A stretch of DNA of 64,000 bases from Anaerosporobacter faecicola (GTDB taxonomy: Bacteria; Bacillota; Clostridia; Lachnospirales; Lachnospiraceae), in the NCBI RefSeq assembly GCF_012070565.1, contig NZ_JAAQRO010000002.1:62001-126000 (forward strand), in the 5' to 3' direction. Shown piece by piece: positions 55,770 through 64,000 of the stretch (the stretch's first letter is position 1; each line of letters starts with the position of its first letter). Made by a program: the position numbers and the translations under genes. The notes beneath the pieces were generated by a model. That model searched no databases. It was not told where the DNA came from and saw only the letters and a program-made list of their open reading frames with translations.

Positions 55770-56690
55770 ATGACAAAACCAGTATTAGTGATTATGGCTG
55801 CAGGAATGGGCAGTAGATATGGCGGATTAAAGCAAATGGATCCCATTGATCCACAAGGACATAAAATAATTGATTTTTCTATATATGATGCAAAAAGAGC
55901 AGGTTTTGAAAAGGTCATCTTTGTTATAAAGAAAGAATTAGAAAAGGATTTTCGTGAACTAGTGGGAAATCCCATTGCAAAACATATGGAAGTAGAGTAT
56001 GTATTTCAAAATCTGGCTGCAATTCCAGAAGGATTTCAAATTCCGGAGGGACGTGTAAAGCCTTGGGGAACAGGTCATGCCGTTCTTAGTTGCTTACAAG
56101 CAATCAAAGGGCCTTTTGCTGTTATTAATGCCGATGATTATTACGGTGTAAGTGCCTTTAAGATGATTTACCAGTATCTTTGTGAGGCAAAGGATGACAC
56201 GAAATATCGGTATACCATGGTAGGATATCGTCTGAAGAATACCGTAACGGAGAATGGTTATGTATCAAGAGGAATCTGTGTACTTAATACTGAACAGATG
56301 TTACAAGGAATTGTTGAACGGACACGTATTGAGACGATGGTACAGGGCATTGCTTACACAGAAGATGAAGGAAAGACGTATCATTCCCTTGCAGAAGATA
56401 CTATTGTTTCTATGAATATGTGGGGATTTACGCAAGGTATGTTAGAAGAGTTAAGAAAACGTTTTGCTTTCTTCTTAAAGGAAGAAGTACCAAACAACCC
56501 ATTAAAAGCCGAATATTTTCTACCAAGTGTTGTGGATCAACTGTTGAAAGAAGAACGTGCAACGGTTAAGGTATTGAATTCAGAAGATAAATGGTATGGT
56601 GTAACATACAAAGAAGATAAGGAAAGTGTTGTGCAAGCAGTGGCACAGATGAAAGCAAATGGTATGTACCCAGATGAACTTTGGAGGTAG
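55770..56690 (+). CDS. Sugar-phosphate nucleotidyltransferase-like protein
   Basis: A 306-residue NTP-transferase fold protein. The N-terminal signature is VLVIMAAGMGSRYGGLKQMDP (G-rich NTP loop, with the catalytic Arg and the later Lys), then GTGHAVLSCLQAI and the metal-binding NADDYYG. Members of this group make activated sugars or alcohols, and some sit with kinases in LPS or teichoic acid loci; here no partner is adjacent, so the product is unknown. AAGAGGAGG precedes ATG 55770. The response regulator begins 6 nt after its stop. Confidence 0.85.
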   Translation: MTKPVLVIMAAGMGSRYGGLKQMDPIDPQGHKIIDFSIYDAKRAGFEKVIFVIKKELEKDFRELVGNPIAKHMEVEYVFQNLAAIPEGFQIPEGRVKPWGTGHAVLSCLQAIKGPFAVINADDYYGVSAFKMIYQYLCEAKDDTKYRYTMVGYRLKNTVTENGYVSRGICVLNTEQMLQGIVERTRIETMVQGIAYTEDEGKTYHSLAEDTIVSMNMWGFTQGMLEELRKRFAFFLKEEVPNNPLKAEYFLPSVVDQLLKEERATVKVLNSEDKWYGVTYKEDKESVVQAVAQMKANGMYPDELWR

Positions 56691-56696
56691 ACATAC

Positions 56697-57371
56697 ATGT
56701 TTAAAATTTTAATTGTAGAAGATGACCAGACGATAGCAAAGATTCTATCGGAAAATCTGAACAAATGGGGATATGAATCTACATATGTGGAAGAATTCGA
56801 TCTGGTTATTCAAAAATTTCGTTCATATTCACCTCACCTTGTTCTAATGGATATAACATTACCATATTTTAATGGTTTTTATTGGTGTTCGGAGATACGT
56901 AAAGAATCCAACGTACCAATCGTATTCATTTCCTCTAATACCGATAATATGAATATCGTAATGGCAATGAATATGGGGGGAGATGATTTTATTACAAAAC
57001 CGTTTGACCTTTCTGTTGTCGTAGCAAAGATTCAAGCTTTGCTACGAAGAAGTTATTCTTATATGACCCAGGTTACAACCATTGAACACCGTGGGGCAAT
57101 TTTGAATATAGGAGAAGCAACCTTAACGTATCAGGAGACGAAACTTGATCTTACAAAAAATGAGTTTCGAATCCTGCAGTTATTAATGGAAAAAAAGAAT
57201 ACGGTTGTATCCAGAGAAGAAATCATGAAAAAGCTATGGGATAGTGATTGTTTTATTGACGATAATACGTTAACGGTGAATATGACAAGAATTCGAAAGA
57301 AGTTAGAGGATATTGGATTGGAACAATTTATTACAACAAAAAAAGGAATCGGCTACTTAATCAGTGATTGA
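56697..57371 (+). CDS. BceR-like response regulator
   Basis: A 224-residue OmpR-type regulator with the BceR flavour: MFKILIVEDD, phosphoacceptor Asp in LVLMDITLPYFNGFYWC, GGDDFITKPFD, then the winged helix (LTKNEFRILQLLMEKK...IGYLISD). BceR regulators normally control bacitracin-type ABC exporters, but none lies beside it. It starts 6 nt after the nucleotidyltransferase, whose TGGAGGTAG end serves as ribosome site, and the kinase follows 28 nt later. Confidence 0.9.
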   Translation: MFKILIVEDDQTIAKILSENLNKWGYESTYVEEFDLVIQKFRSYSPHLVLMDITLPYFNGFYWCSEIRKESNVPIVFISSNTDNMNIVMAMNMGGDDFITKPFDLSVVVAKIQALLRRSYSYMTQVTTIEHRGAILNIGEATLTYQETKLDLTKNEFRILQLLMEKKNTVVSREEIMKKLWDSDCFIDDNTLTVNMTRIRKKLEDIGLEQFITTKKGIGYLISD

Positions 57372-57399
57372 TCCTGTAAGTAGAGAAGAAGGTGTTGTT

Positions 57400-58413
57400 A
57401 TGAAATCATTTCGTTTTATTGATTATATGAAGCTTAGAGTTACATTTTTCTTACTTCTATTTCTTAGTGGCTTTCTATTTCCTTTTCTACAATATCTGTA
57501 TGGATATCGGGTAGAAGCAGCATGGTATTGTGTTGAAATTGAGCTATTTCTTTCAATTGTTATCGTTGTGATCGATTTTCGTTTGCAAAAGAATAAATAC
57601 ATAAAACTGCAACAACGTTTGGAAAATGTATCCGTCTATGAGACGGAGACGTATGTGCCTAGCACGTGTCTTGAGCAGGAATACGAGCAGATCATATCTG
57701 CTTTGTATGAAAAGGCGAAGGAATGTTCCGACCAAATGGAGATGCGCTACAAAGGGCAGATTGAGTACTTTACAATGTGGGTACACCAGATTAAAACCCC
57801 AATCGCAGCGCTTTCCTTACTACTTGATAATTCGGATCTTGAATATAGTTTGAAGAGTGCAATGAAACAAGAAGTGTTTAAGATAGAGCAGTATGCTTCT
57901 ATTGTTTTAGAATATCTTCGTATTGATAATATGAGCAATGATTTTATCTTAAGCCCTTATGATTTAGAGAAGATCGTGAAGAAAGTTGTGAAGAAATATG
58001 CGACGATCTTCATCCATGAAAAGAATACCCTTGTTATGGATAATCTGGAAGTAAGTGTACAGACGGACGAAAGGTGGCTTGCATTTCTAATTGAACAGAT
58101 CTTGTCCAATGCTTTGAAATATACCAAAGAGGGAACCATTCACATCTATAGTGAGAAAGATTATATCAATCGGACAGTTTTGGTTATCGAGGATACAGGA
58201 ATAGGAATTAAAGAAGAAGATATTCCAAGAATCTTTGAAAAGGGATATACCGGATTGAATGGACGAATGAATCAAAAAGCAACAGGAATTGGGTTGTATC
58301 TGTGCAAAAAGGTAGCAGATCGTTTATCCTGTAGTATATCGGTGGAGTCAAAAGTAAGGGAAGGAACCAAAGTGAGTATTTTCTTTCCAAAAGAAAACCT
58401 GGAAATATTTTAG
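57400..58413 (+). CDS. BceS-like intramembrane-sensing histidine kinase
   Basis: A 337-residue kinase with two N-terminal helices joined by a very short outside loop (FFLLLFLSGFLFPFLQYLY, then FLSIVIVVIDF), no sensor domain, an H-box FTMWVHQIKTPIAAL typical of BceS, N-box QILSNALKYTK and G boxes EDTGIGI and ATGIGLYLCKK. Such kinases sense through a BceAB transporter. ATG 57400 has GAAGAAGG at 57383-57390; a GTG at 57364 would overlap the regulator. No BceAB genes follow, so the partner is presumably elsewhere. Confidence 0.9.
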   Translation: MKSFRFIDYMKLRVTFFLLLFLSGFLFPFLQYLYGYRVEAAWYCVEIELFLSIVIVVIDFRLQKNKYIKLQQRLENVSVYETETYVPSTCLEQEYEQIISALYEKAKECSDQMEMRYKGQIEYFTMWVHQIKTPIAALSLLLDNSDLEYSLKSAMKQEVFKIEQYASIVLEYLRIDNMSNDFILSPYDLEKIVKKVVKKYATIFIHEKNTLVMDNLEVSVQTDERWLAFLIEQILSNALKYTKEGTIHIYSEKDYINRTVLVIEDTGIGIKEEDIPRIFEKGYTGLNGRMNQKATGIGLYLCKKVADRLSCSISVESKVREGTKVSIFFPKENLEIF

Positions 58414-58525
58414 CTTGTCTCCATTTTATATAAATCATACGATATCGGTTTATCATTCAATGAAATGATCTTTTGATTATCATGAAATTAGTCGATAATA
58501 TATTGATTGGAGAGAAACATTAATA

Positions 58526-58586
58526 ACGCAAACTTCGCACATGGCAATCGCATACACGTTCAAAACTGCAAGTGCGAAGTTTGCGT
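58526..58586. repeat. 15-bp perfect inverted repeat
   Basis: ACGCAAACTTCGCAC (58526-58540) and GTGCGAAGTTTGCGT (58572-58586) around a 31-nt loop, downstream of the BceS-like gene. Related words (GAAGTGCAAAATTCTGCG) recur near 59695. Role unknown; it may be a terminator part or dispersed repeat. Confidence 0.6.
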
Positions 58587-58597
58587 AAAATTATAGT

Positions 58598-58645
58598 ATG
58601 CTGGATGAGATGGTAGGATTACTGAATTTTATCCAGCATTTTCAT
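58598..58645 (+). terminator. Stem-loop before the AraC gene
   Basis: ATGCTGGAT (58598-58606) pairs with ATCCAGCAT (58631-58639), then TTTCATTT. Likely terminator of the regulator/kinase transcript. Confidence 0.6.
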
Positions 58646-58671
58646 TTGAATATATATGAATAGGTGAGAAT

Positions 58672-59652
58672 ATGGAATTTTATAAGATGAATGCGGAAGT
58701 ATTGCCAAGAATACACTTCTTAGATGAAGCCACGATTAGCCCTCCCTATGTACATAGAAAAAGAAGAGCAGGAGAACAAATCTTGTACTATATAAAATCT
58801 GGTGAGATGCATCTTAAGGAAGATGGTAAAGAATTGATTCTTCTGCCAGGAGATGTGTGCATTTTGGATGGAAATCGTACGCATGAAGGTGTCGATGCTA
58901 CAAAATGTAATTATTATTATGTTCACTTTCAATGTAAGGATATGAAGTTGGTGGAGTTGGATGAAACGGATCTTGAGTTAACAAAACAATTTCAGCGAAG
59001 ATGCAGAAATCAAGAGTTATACGAGGTTTCCTATGGTGGATATGATGAACAGATCTTGTTCCTACCAAAACATTGGCATATTCAAAATATAGCCGATCAG
59101 GTTTATCTAACAGAACTTATTCAAAAGGCTATTCGGGAAGATTTCAGTGTAATGGAGAATCATAAAACAATGGTTTCTATGGACATTCTAAAAGTATTTA
59201 TCGTAATTTCCAGATGGTATATTACGAATCATAATAAGAGCCAGGGTGGGAGTATCCCAAAAAGCTATTTGAAGATTCAACAAATTCAAGATTATTTGAA
59301 TCAATATTATTATGAGGATATTGCAAGCACAACGATTGAAGATTTATTTGCTTGTAATTTTGATTATATGAATAGAGAATTCAAACAAATGATTGGACAA
59401 ACAATATTCTCCTATCTTACCACAGTAAGAATCGAGCACGCGAAAAGACTGATGGAGCAGACCAATATGCATAGTCGTGTGATTGGTCAGAGAGTGGGCT
59501 ATCCAGATGAGTATTATTTTAGTAAGGTATTTAAACGCCATGTTGGAATGTCACCAAGTATGTATATGAAGATGTCAGGGGCAAAAGGTCGTACAATGCA
59601 TGCTTGCGTGCAATTATCTGACCTTGGGACCCACAAAAACATGAGAAATTAG
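58672..59652 (+). CDS. AraC-family transcriptional regulator
   Basis: A 326-residue protein with an N-terminal cupin-like sugar-sensing domain (YIKSGEMHLKEDGKELILLPGD, ...HEGVDATKCNYYYVHF) and two C-terminal helix-turn-helices (STTIEDLFACNFDYMNREFKQ; VGYPDEYYFSKVFKRHVGMSP). The normal domain ends at about MKMSG; the last ~23 residues (AKGRTMHACVQL... to the stop) are encoded by a stem-loop repeat at 59577-59632 and by a terminator arm, so they are probably not functional. It likely activates the GH2 gene 205 nt downstream. Confidence 0.88.
   Translation: MEFYKMNAEVLPRIHFLDEATISPPYVHRKRRAGEQILYYIKSGEMHLKEDGKELILLPGDVCILDGNRTHEGVDATKCNYYYVHFQCKDMKLVELDETDLELTKQFQRRCRNQELYEVSYGGYDEQILFLPKHWHIQNIADQVYLTELIQKAIREDFSVMENHKTMVSMDILKVFIVISRWYITNHNKSQGGSIPKSYLKIQQIQDYLNQYYYEDIASTTIEDLFACNFDYMNREFKQMIGQTIFSYLTTVRIEHAKRLMEQTNMHSRVIGQRVGYPDEYYFSKVFKRHVGMSPSMYMKMSGAKGRTMHACVQLSDLGTHKNMRN
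59577..59632. repeat. Stem-loop repeat overlapping the 3' end of the AraC gene
   Basis: AGGGGCAAAAGGTCGT (59577-59592) and CATGCTTGCGTG (59599-59610) match the element at 19621 with the same internal spacing (17 nt between CAAAAGG and CATGCTTGC). The 3' arm GACCTTGGGACCC pairs loosely with the 5' arm. Confidence 0.65.
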
Positions 59653-59678
59653 CCTGAAAGCGAAGTTCTCATGTTTTT
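59635..59678 (+). terminator. Terminator overlapping the AraC stop codon
   Basis: AAAAACATGAGAA (59635-59647) pairs with TTCTCATGTTTTT (59666-59678). The TAG stop at 59650-59652 lies in the loop. Confidence 0.8.
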
Positions 59679-59799
59679 AGTAGAATGGGAACACGAAGTG
59701 CAAAATTCTGCGTAACATCAAGGGAATAAAAGTTAAGGTTTTTTTATGTGAAGTTAAGTGAAAAAGTCGTTATAAGACAAGACGAGATGCTTATATACA

Positions 59800-59829
59800 T
59801 TGTTTTATGAAATCCTTTTGTAGTATACT
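59800..59829 (+). promoter_or_regulatory. Candidate promoter of the GH2 gene
   Basis: -35 TTGTTT (59800-59805), 18-nt spacer, -10 TATACT (59824-59829). The left arm of the inverted repeat at 59814 lies in the spacer next to the -10. Confidence 0.5.
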
Positions 59830-59847
59830 CAGGTAAACTACAAAAGG
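59814..59847. promoter_or_regulatory. 11-bp inverted repeat covering the GH2 promoter and ribosome site
   Basis: CCTTTTGTAGT (59814-59824) and ACTACAAAAGG (59837-59847) are perfect inverted copies around 12 nt. The right arm includes the first part of the ribosome site AAAAGGAGG (59842-59850). As DNA it could be an operator; as RNA, if transcription begins upstream, it would hide the ribosome site. Confidence 0.7.
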
Positions 59848-59856
59848 AGGTTTTCT

Positions 59857-62280
59857 ATGGATAAAACAATTATTTCGCTAAATCAGGGCTGGAGATTTGT
59901 CTTAGTCCGTAACAATTATTCATCTATGGTAATGAATCCTTATGAAGATGAAACGGAAGATGCTTGGTATAAGGGCTGGGATGATGCTTCTTATACTAGT
60001 GTAAACTTGCCTCATGATTGGTCCGTTACAGGTCCATTTGATAAAAGAAATTCCAGTGGAACAGGGTATTTACAAGGTGGAATTGCTTGGTATCGTCTGC
60101 ATTTTAACATACCGGAGAACTACAAGGGAAAGAGAATTCGCATTCATTTTGATGGCGTATACAAGAATAGTCACGTATGGATTAATAGTTATGATCTCGG
60201 GAAACATCCCAATGGATATACACCATTTTCATATGATATAACACCATTTGCCTGCTTTGGAGAGACAGAGAATGTACTCTGTGTGAAGGTCTCACATCTG
60301 GATGTGGCAGATTCAAGATGGTTTACTGGTAGCGGAATGACAAGAGGTGTTTCACTAATTGTGGAAGAAGCAGTGCATGCTGCAGAAGATGGAATATATA
60401 GTACAACAATAGATGCCAGTGAAGCATATGCACATCTTGTAATTCACCATGAGATTGTGAATGAGAAGGATATTGATGAGAAAATAACGGTTGAAACAAG
60501 AATACGGGATCAGGAAGGCAAAATCGTCCTTGACCAGAAGAATGATGCAATGATAATAGGTGGAACGACTAAAACATTTCAGTGGAATGTTACAATGCCA
60601 AAACCAAATTTATGGAACTGTGAAAATCCATATCTCTATACAATGGAAAGCATGTATCATACGAATAGAGAGTCCTATGTTGCAGATGTGCAAAAGATTG
60701 GTATTCGAACAATACAGTTCGATGCGGAAAAAGGATTTTTTCTAAATGGTGTAGAAACAAAGCTAAAAGGTGTTTGTGTTCATCATGATGCAGGTGTGTT
60801 AGGCGCTGCGGTGACAAAAGAGGTGTGGAAAAGACGTCTTCTCACACTCAAAGAATGTGGATGCAATGCAATTCGATGCAGTCATAATCCTCATATGCCA
60901 CAACTGTATGAACTATGCGATGAATTAGGCTTTCTCATGATGGATGAAGCCTTTGATGAGTGGGAAACTCCGAAAAACAAATGGTCAGTAGGACATAATG
61001 TTTACCCACCGAAACATCAGGGATATGCAGAAGATTTTGCGCAATGGCATGAAAAAGATTTAAGAGATATGGTACGGCGTGACCGAAAGCATCCAGCTGT
61101 TATTATGTGGAGCATTGGAAATGAGATTGATTATCCCAATGATCCATACTGCCACAGTAGTTTTCAGAGTATGACAGGAAATAACGATGCAAACAAGCCT
61201 GCAGAAGAACGTATCTATGACCCGAATAAGCCAGATGCAACACGAATGGTTGCAATAGCAAGAGAACTTTCTAACATCGTGAAAGAAGAAGATGAAAGCA
61301 GACCCGTAACCATGGCATTGGCATTCCCGGAACTCTCGGCAACGCTTGGAATCTTTGATTCACTCGATGTTGTTGGATATAATTACAAAGAGCACCTATA
61401 CGAACAGGATCATAAAACCTTTCAGGCAAAACCATTTATAGGAAGTGAGAATAACCATACTTACGCAGCTTGGAAAACTGTGAAGGATAATTCCTATATA
61501 AGTGGACAGTTTCTTTGGACAGGAATTGATTATCTGGGAGAGGCAAGTGGATGGCCAATTCATGGATCGAGTGCTGGACTTATGGATCTTGCAGGATTCC
61601 CAAAGCATAGATTCCTTGCAAGAAAATCGTATTGGCAGACAGCTCCGTTTATTGGAATTGCAACAAGAGAAGCAATCGATGTGGATGAGGAATGGATTCC
61701 TTGTCAAACATCGTGGAATTATGAATTAGGACAGAAAGTAATCATTCGTTGTTATTCCAATCAACCAAGGGTATGCCTGTATCTGAATGATAAAAGGATT
61801 GGTGAACAGGCTGGCTATAACAAGGAAGGGTGGTATCAGTTTGAAATTGATTATGAACCCGGAGTAATTCTTGCAGAAGGAAAAAATGAAGAAGGAGAAG
61901 TTGTATGTGTGACGAATCTTTCCACCACTGGAAAAGCAGCAGTATTAGCGGCAAAATTATGGAAAGATGACAGTGCAGACTATAACATTCCAGATACAAT
62001 AGGATACATCTATCAAGTAGAGGTATCTCTTCTTGATCAGGAAGGAAAGGTCGTTCAAAATGATGAGCATGTTATTACCGCAGAAGTACAAGGAGTAGGT
62101 GAGCTCTTAGGCCTGGAAAATGGAAATCTCTCAGATAATACAAGTTATACGGAAGATGCACGCATGACCTTGAATGGACATTTGCTTGTATATATTAGAA
62201 GAAATGGTCTAGGAAATATTCGTTTACTTGTGAAAGCAGAGGGAATGAGAGATGAAAAAGTGGAGCTTATGTTTGCTTAA
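59857..62280 (+). CDS. GH2 beta-galactosidase-type glycosidase
   Basis: An 807-residue GH2 enzyme. Domain order is sugar-binding jelly roll (~1-165, NLPHDWSVTGPFD), Ig-like (~175-275), catalytic TIM barrel (~285-580) and C-terminal Ig-like domains. The acid/base Glu423 is in MWSIGNEIDY and the nucleophile Glu531 in IGSENNHTY; RCSHNPHMPQLYELCDELGF is the GH2 signature. There is no signal peptide. Beta-galactosidase is most likely from context, but GH2 also includes beta-glucuronidases and mannosidases. AAAAGGAGG precedes ATG 59857. The stop overlaps the MATE gene by 29 nt. Confidence 0.9.
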   Translation: MDKTIISLNQGWRFVLVRNNYSSMVMNPYEDETEDAWYKGWDDASYTSVNLPHDWSVTGPFDKRNSSGTGYLQGGIAWYRLHFNIPENYKGKRIRIHFDGVYKNSHVWINSYDLGKHPNGYTPFSYDITPFACFGETENVLCVKVSHLDVADSRWFTGSGMTRGVSLIVEEAVHAAEDGIYSTTIDASEAYAHLVIHHEIVNEKDIDEKITVETRIRDQEGKIVLDQKNDAMIIGGTTKTFQWNVTMPKPNLWNCENPYLYTMESMYHTNRESYVADVQKIGIRTIQFDAEKGFFLNGVETKLKGVCVHHDAGVLGAAVTKEVWKRRLLTLKECGCNAIRCSHNPHMPQLYELCDELGFLMMDEAFDEWETPKNKWSVGHNVYPPKHQGYAEDFAQWHEKDLRDMVRRDRKHPAVIMWSIGNEIDYPNDPYCHSSFQSMTGNNDANKPAEERIYDPNKPDATRMVAIARELSNIVKEEDESRPVTMALAFPELSATLGIFDSLDVVGYNYKEHLYEQDHKTFQAKPFIGSENNHTYAAWKTVKDNSYISGQFLWTGIDYLGEASGWPIHGSSAGLMDLAGFPKHRFLARKSYWQTAPFIGIATREAIDVDEEWIPCQTSWNYELGQKVIIRCYSNQPRVCLYLNDKRIGEQAGYNKEGWYQFEIDYEPGVILAEGKNEEGEVVCVTNLSTTGKAAVLAAKLWKDDSADYNIPDTIGYIYQVEVSLLDQEGKVVQNDEHVITAEVQGVGELLGLENGNLSDNTSYTEDARMTLNGHLLVYIRRNGLGNIRLLVKAEGMRDEKVELMFA

Positions 62281-63625
62281 TTTTAAGAATATGAGCATTG
62301 ACACAGCCGAAGGTAAGATGACACTTATGGGCCTCTTTATTCCATTGTTTGTAGAGCAGTTACTAATGAATATGATGGGTACGGTAAACACATTGATGCT
62401 TGGTAATTATGCAGATGATGCGGTTGCTGCGGTAGGTGCTGCAAACCAATTAATCGGATTCATATATACAACGTTTGCCGTAATAAGTGGTGGTACATCA
62501 GTCGTAATCAGTCATAGGCTAGGTGCAGGTTCGAAGGAGGAAGCATCGGATGCAGCAGTTACTTCTATTGTTTTCTGTGGTGGATTAAGTCTGGTAGTGG
62601 GCATTATTCTCGCTAACTTTGCAGGTCCCCTGATGAAACTTATGCAGCTTGAAGGAAACGTGTTATCCATGGCTGTGGTGTATTTCAGGATTGTTATCTC
62701 CTTTGCATTCCTTCAGGGAATCATGTCGGTTATTTCAGCAATTTTAAGAAGTTATGGACGACCAAAGAGAGCGGTGGTCGTGTCCTTATTGATGAATGTA
62801 TTGAATGTAATACTTAACGCAATTGTTCTATATGGGAATATTAATGAAAAATATGTTGGAACAAGAGGAATTGCTATTGCAAATGTTACTTCTAGATCGA
62901 TGGCATTGGTACTTGGTGTGGTATTTCTTGCCACTGCAGGACTGAAACTTAATATTAGAAAGAAAAAACTTAGAAGTTTTCGATGTATAAGAAGAATACT
63001 ACATATCGGAATTCCAGGGGGAGTAAGTAGCCTGTCTTACTCCTTATCACAGGTGGTATCAACTTCCATACTGGCAGTGCTTGGAACAATGGCGCTTACG
63101 GCTAAGATTTATGTGTCTTCCATCGTTTTTTATGTGTATGTTCTGGGATATTCCATCGGACTGGCAACAGCTATTATGATTGGCTGGATGAAAGGTGCAG
63201 GAGAATATGAGAAAGCATATGTGCTAAATCAGCAAATACTTAGATTTGCCGTTACTGTAAATGTGATTCTCTCAAGTGTTATCTATGTTTTTCACAGGCA
63301 GATTATGAGTGTGTTTACAAGTAATCAGCAAATAATCCATATGACTGGAATCATATTTCTGATCGATATTTTTGTTGAATTTGGCCGTGCATTTAATCAT
63401 ATTGAAAATAATTCATTGAGTGGAGCGGGAGATGTTTTGTTTCCGATGATGATCGCTGTCGTTTCAGCGTGGGGAATTAGTATCTTATTCTCGTATATCC
63501 TTGGTATACAAATGGGACTCGGACTTACTGGTTGTTGGATCGCATTTGCAATGGATGAAATGTTTCGTGGAATTATGTACTTTTTCAGATTTCGATCCAA
63601 AAAGTGGATATCCAAGAGAGTTTAA
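62252..63625 (+). CDS. MATE family transporter
   Basis: A 457-residue membrane protein with about 12 helices in two repeats. MATE features include LFVEQLLMNMMGTVNTLMLGNY in helix 1, the GxxxVISHRLGAG loop and ISAILRSYGRPKRAVV; the second half opens with IGIPGGVSSLSYSL. It exports cationic compounds or metabolites by Na+ or H+ antiport in known members. ATG 62252 overlaps the GH2 gene by 29 nt and has AGAGGG upstream, suggesting translational coupling; an ATG at 62291 is an alternative. Whether it exports a product of sugar metabolism is speculative. Confidence 0.88.
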   Translation: MKKWSLCLLNFKNMSIDTAEGKMTLMGLFIPLFVEQLLMNMMGTVNTLMLGNYADDAVAAVGAANQLIGFIYTTFAVISGGTSVVISHRLGAGSKEEASDAAVTSIVFCGGLSLVVGIILANFAGPLMKLMQLEGNVLSMAVVYFRIVISFAFLQGIMSVISAILRSYGRPKRAVVVSLLMNVLNVILNAIVLYGNINEKYVGTRGIAIANVTSRSMALVLGVVFLATAGLKLNIRKKKLRSFRCIRRILHIGIPGGVSSLSYSLSQVVSTSILAVLGTMALTAKIYVSSIVFYVYVLGYSIGLATAIMIGWMKGAGEYEKAYVLNQQILRFAVTVNVILSSVIYVFHRQIMSVFTSNQQIIHMTGIIFLIDIFVEFGRAFNHIENNSLSGAGDVLFPMMIAVVSAWGISILFSYILGIQMGLGLTGCWIAFAMDEMFRGIMYFFRFRSKKWISKRV

Positions 63626-64000
63626 TTGACATAACTGTTCATTCACAATAAAATGGTCGTTTTCAAACCAAAGTTCTAGAATAGCACTTCAATCTTACAA
63701 AACTGTAATCATAAGTTTTATTAACGTTGATTTTACTGGAGATGTGGAAACTATAAAATTTTACTTACGCCATTTTAAGCAAAAATTGATTAAGTTGTGA
63801 TAGGCTTTATATTGCAAGACACCTGAATACAATATAATTTTGTGTATAGGGTGTCTATTGTTATGCCTTTTAATCACAGCTGATGGTTTCGTATATACAT
63901 TTGAGAAGTTTGGTGAGAAAAATTCAATGGCTAATAATGAATAGAAATGTTACAATAAGAATAGAAGAATAAAATTTAATATGTAAAGTTATAGAATTAA
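63626..64000. other. Terminal non-coding region
   Basis: 375 nt to the window end without a supported gene. An inverted pair GACACC / GGTGTC with further pairing (AATACA / TGTGTAT) lies around 63819-63856 and is followed by ATTGTTATG; it may be a terminator or leader hairpin of the next gene. Confidence 0.45.

Noticed and set aside
55433-55975. 180-residue minus-strand frame across yajC and the nucleotidyltransferase
   Set aside because: It spans two real plus-strand genes and a terminator; composition is that of reverse-complement coding DNA.

Overview
The window is 64 kb of AT-rich, low-GC Gram-positive DNA with strong AAGGAGG-type ribosome sites, frequent TTG/GTG starts, T-tailed terminators and Clostridia-type gene content. 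From the family repertoire (LplB/YtcP-type CUT1 sugar permeases without a local ATPase, Big_2 surface proteins, YtaF, a BceS-type kinase, Cys-rich PF04071 protein) I infer an anaerobic, polysaccharide-degrading member of the Lachnospiraceae (Lachnoclostridium-like). No phage, IS element, CRISPR, rRNA or tRNA gene was seen.

Layout. 0-9.6 kb: a mixed run of plus-strand genes: end of a DUF3795 protein, an anchored alpha/beta hydrolase, two paralogous QueG-like iron-sulfur proteins (the second has lost one of its two cluster-binding sets), GNAT, oxalate decarboxylase-type bicupin, ZIP transporter, aroA, a PF04071 Cys-rich protein, DegV and an SPL-like radical SAM protein. 9.7-16.4 kb: a minus-strand methyltransferase, signal peptidase I, then a tight response regulator / kinase / ABC ATPase / 866-residue FtsX-type permease cassette. 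16.5-19.5 kb: a small unknown gene and an MFS exporter with an ArsR-type regulator, preceded by a promoter bracketed by two matching palindromes. 19.7-26.3 kb: secreted Big_2 protein, secreted M14 carboxypeptidase, GNAT, degenerate Nudix protein, pyrC and pyrF. 26.4-34.7 kb: P-type calcium ATPase, YtaF/MntP protein, a TruA paralogue with an altered catalytic motif, a zinc-ribbon membrane protein, DedA and an L,D-transpeptidase with Ig repeats.

35-53 kb is the most coherent block: two paralogous LacI regulators, two CUT1 permeases, a large solute-binding lipoprotein, a GH35 beta-galactosidase, a chemoreceptor and a 2,300-residue secreted protein carrying two GH43 (exo-beta-1,3-galactanase-like) domains, three related malectin-like modules, LamG, CBM32 and Big_2 domains. 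LacI-type operators (TGAAANCGNTTTCA-like) lie in the terminator between the regulators, in the promoter of the second regulator, at the transporter promoter and before GH35. The inferred pathway is extracellular trimming of a beta-1,3-galactan (arabinogalactan-type) polymer, chemotaxis toward and import of the products, and cytoplasmic hydrolysis. 53-58.4 kb interposes housekeeping genes (tgt, yajC, nucleotidyltransferase) and a BceRS-type two-component pair without its usual ABC transporter. 58.7-63.6 kb resumes the galactoside theme with an AraC regulator, a GH2 beta-galactosidase whose promoter/ribosome site carries an 11-bp inverted repeat, and a MATE transporter.

Non-coding highlights: a compact multi-stem element at 41647-41751; a roughly 56-nt stem-loop repeat found at 19621 and again at 59577, where it encodes the tail of the AraC protein; three tandem palindromic repeats at 46018-46121; and three 16-nt repeats before pyrC.
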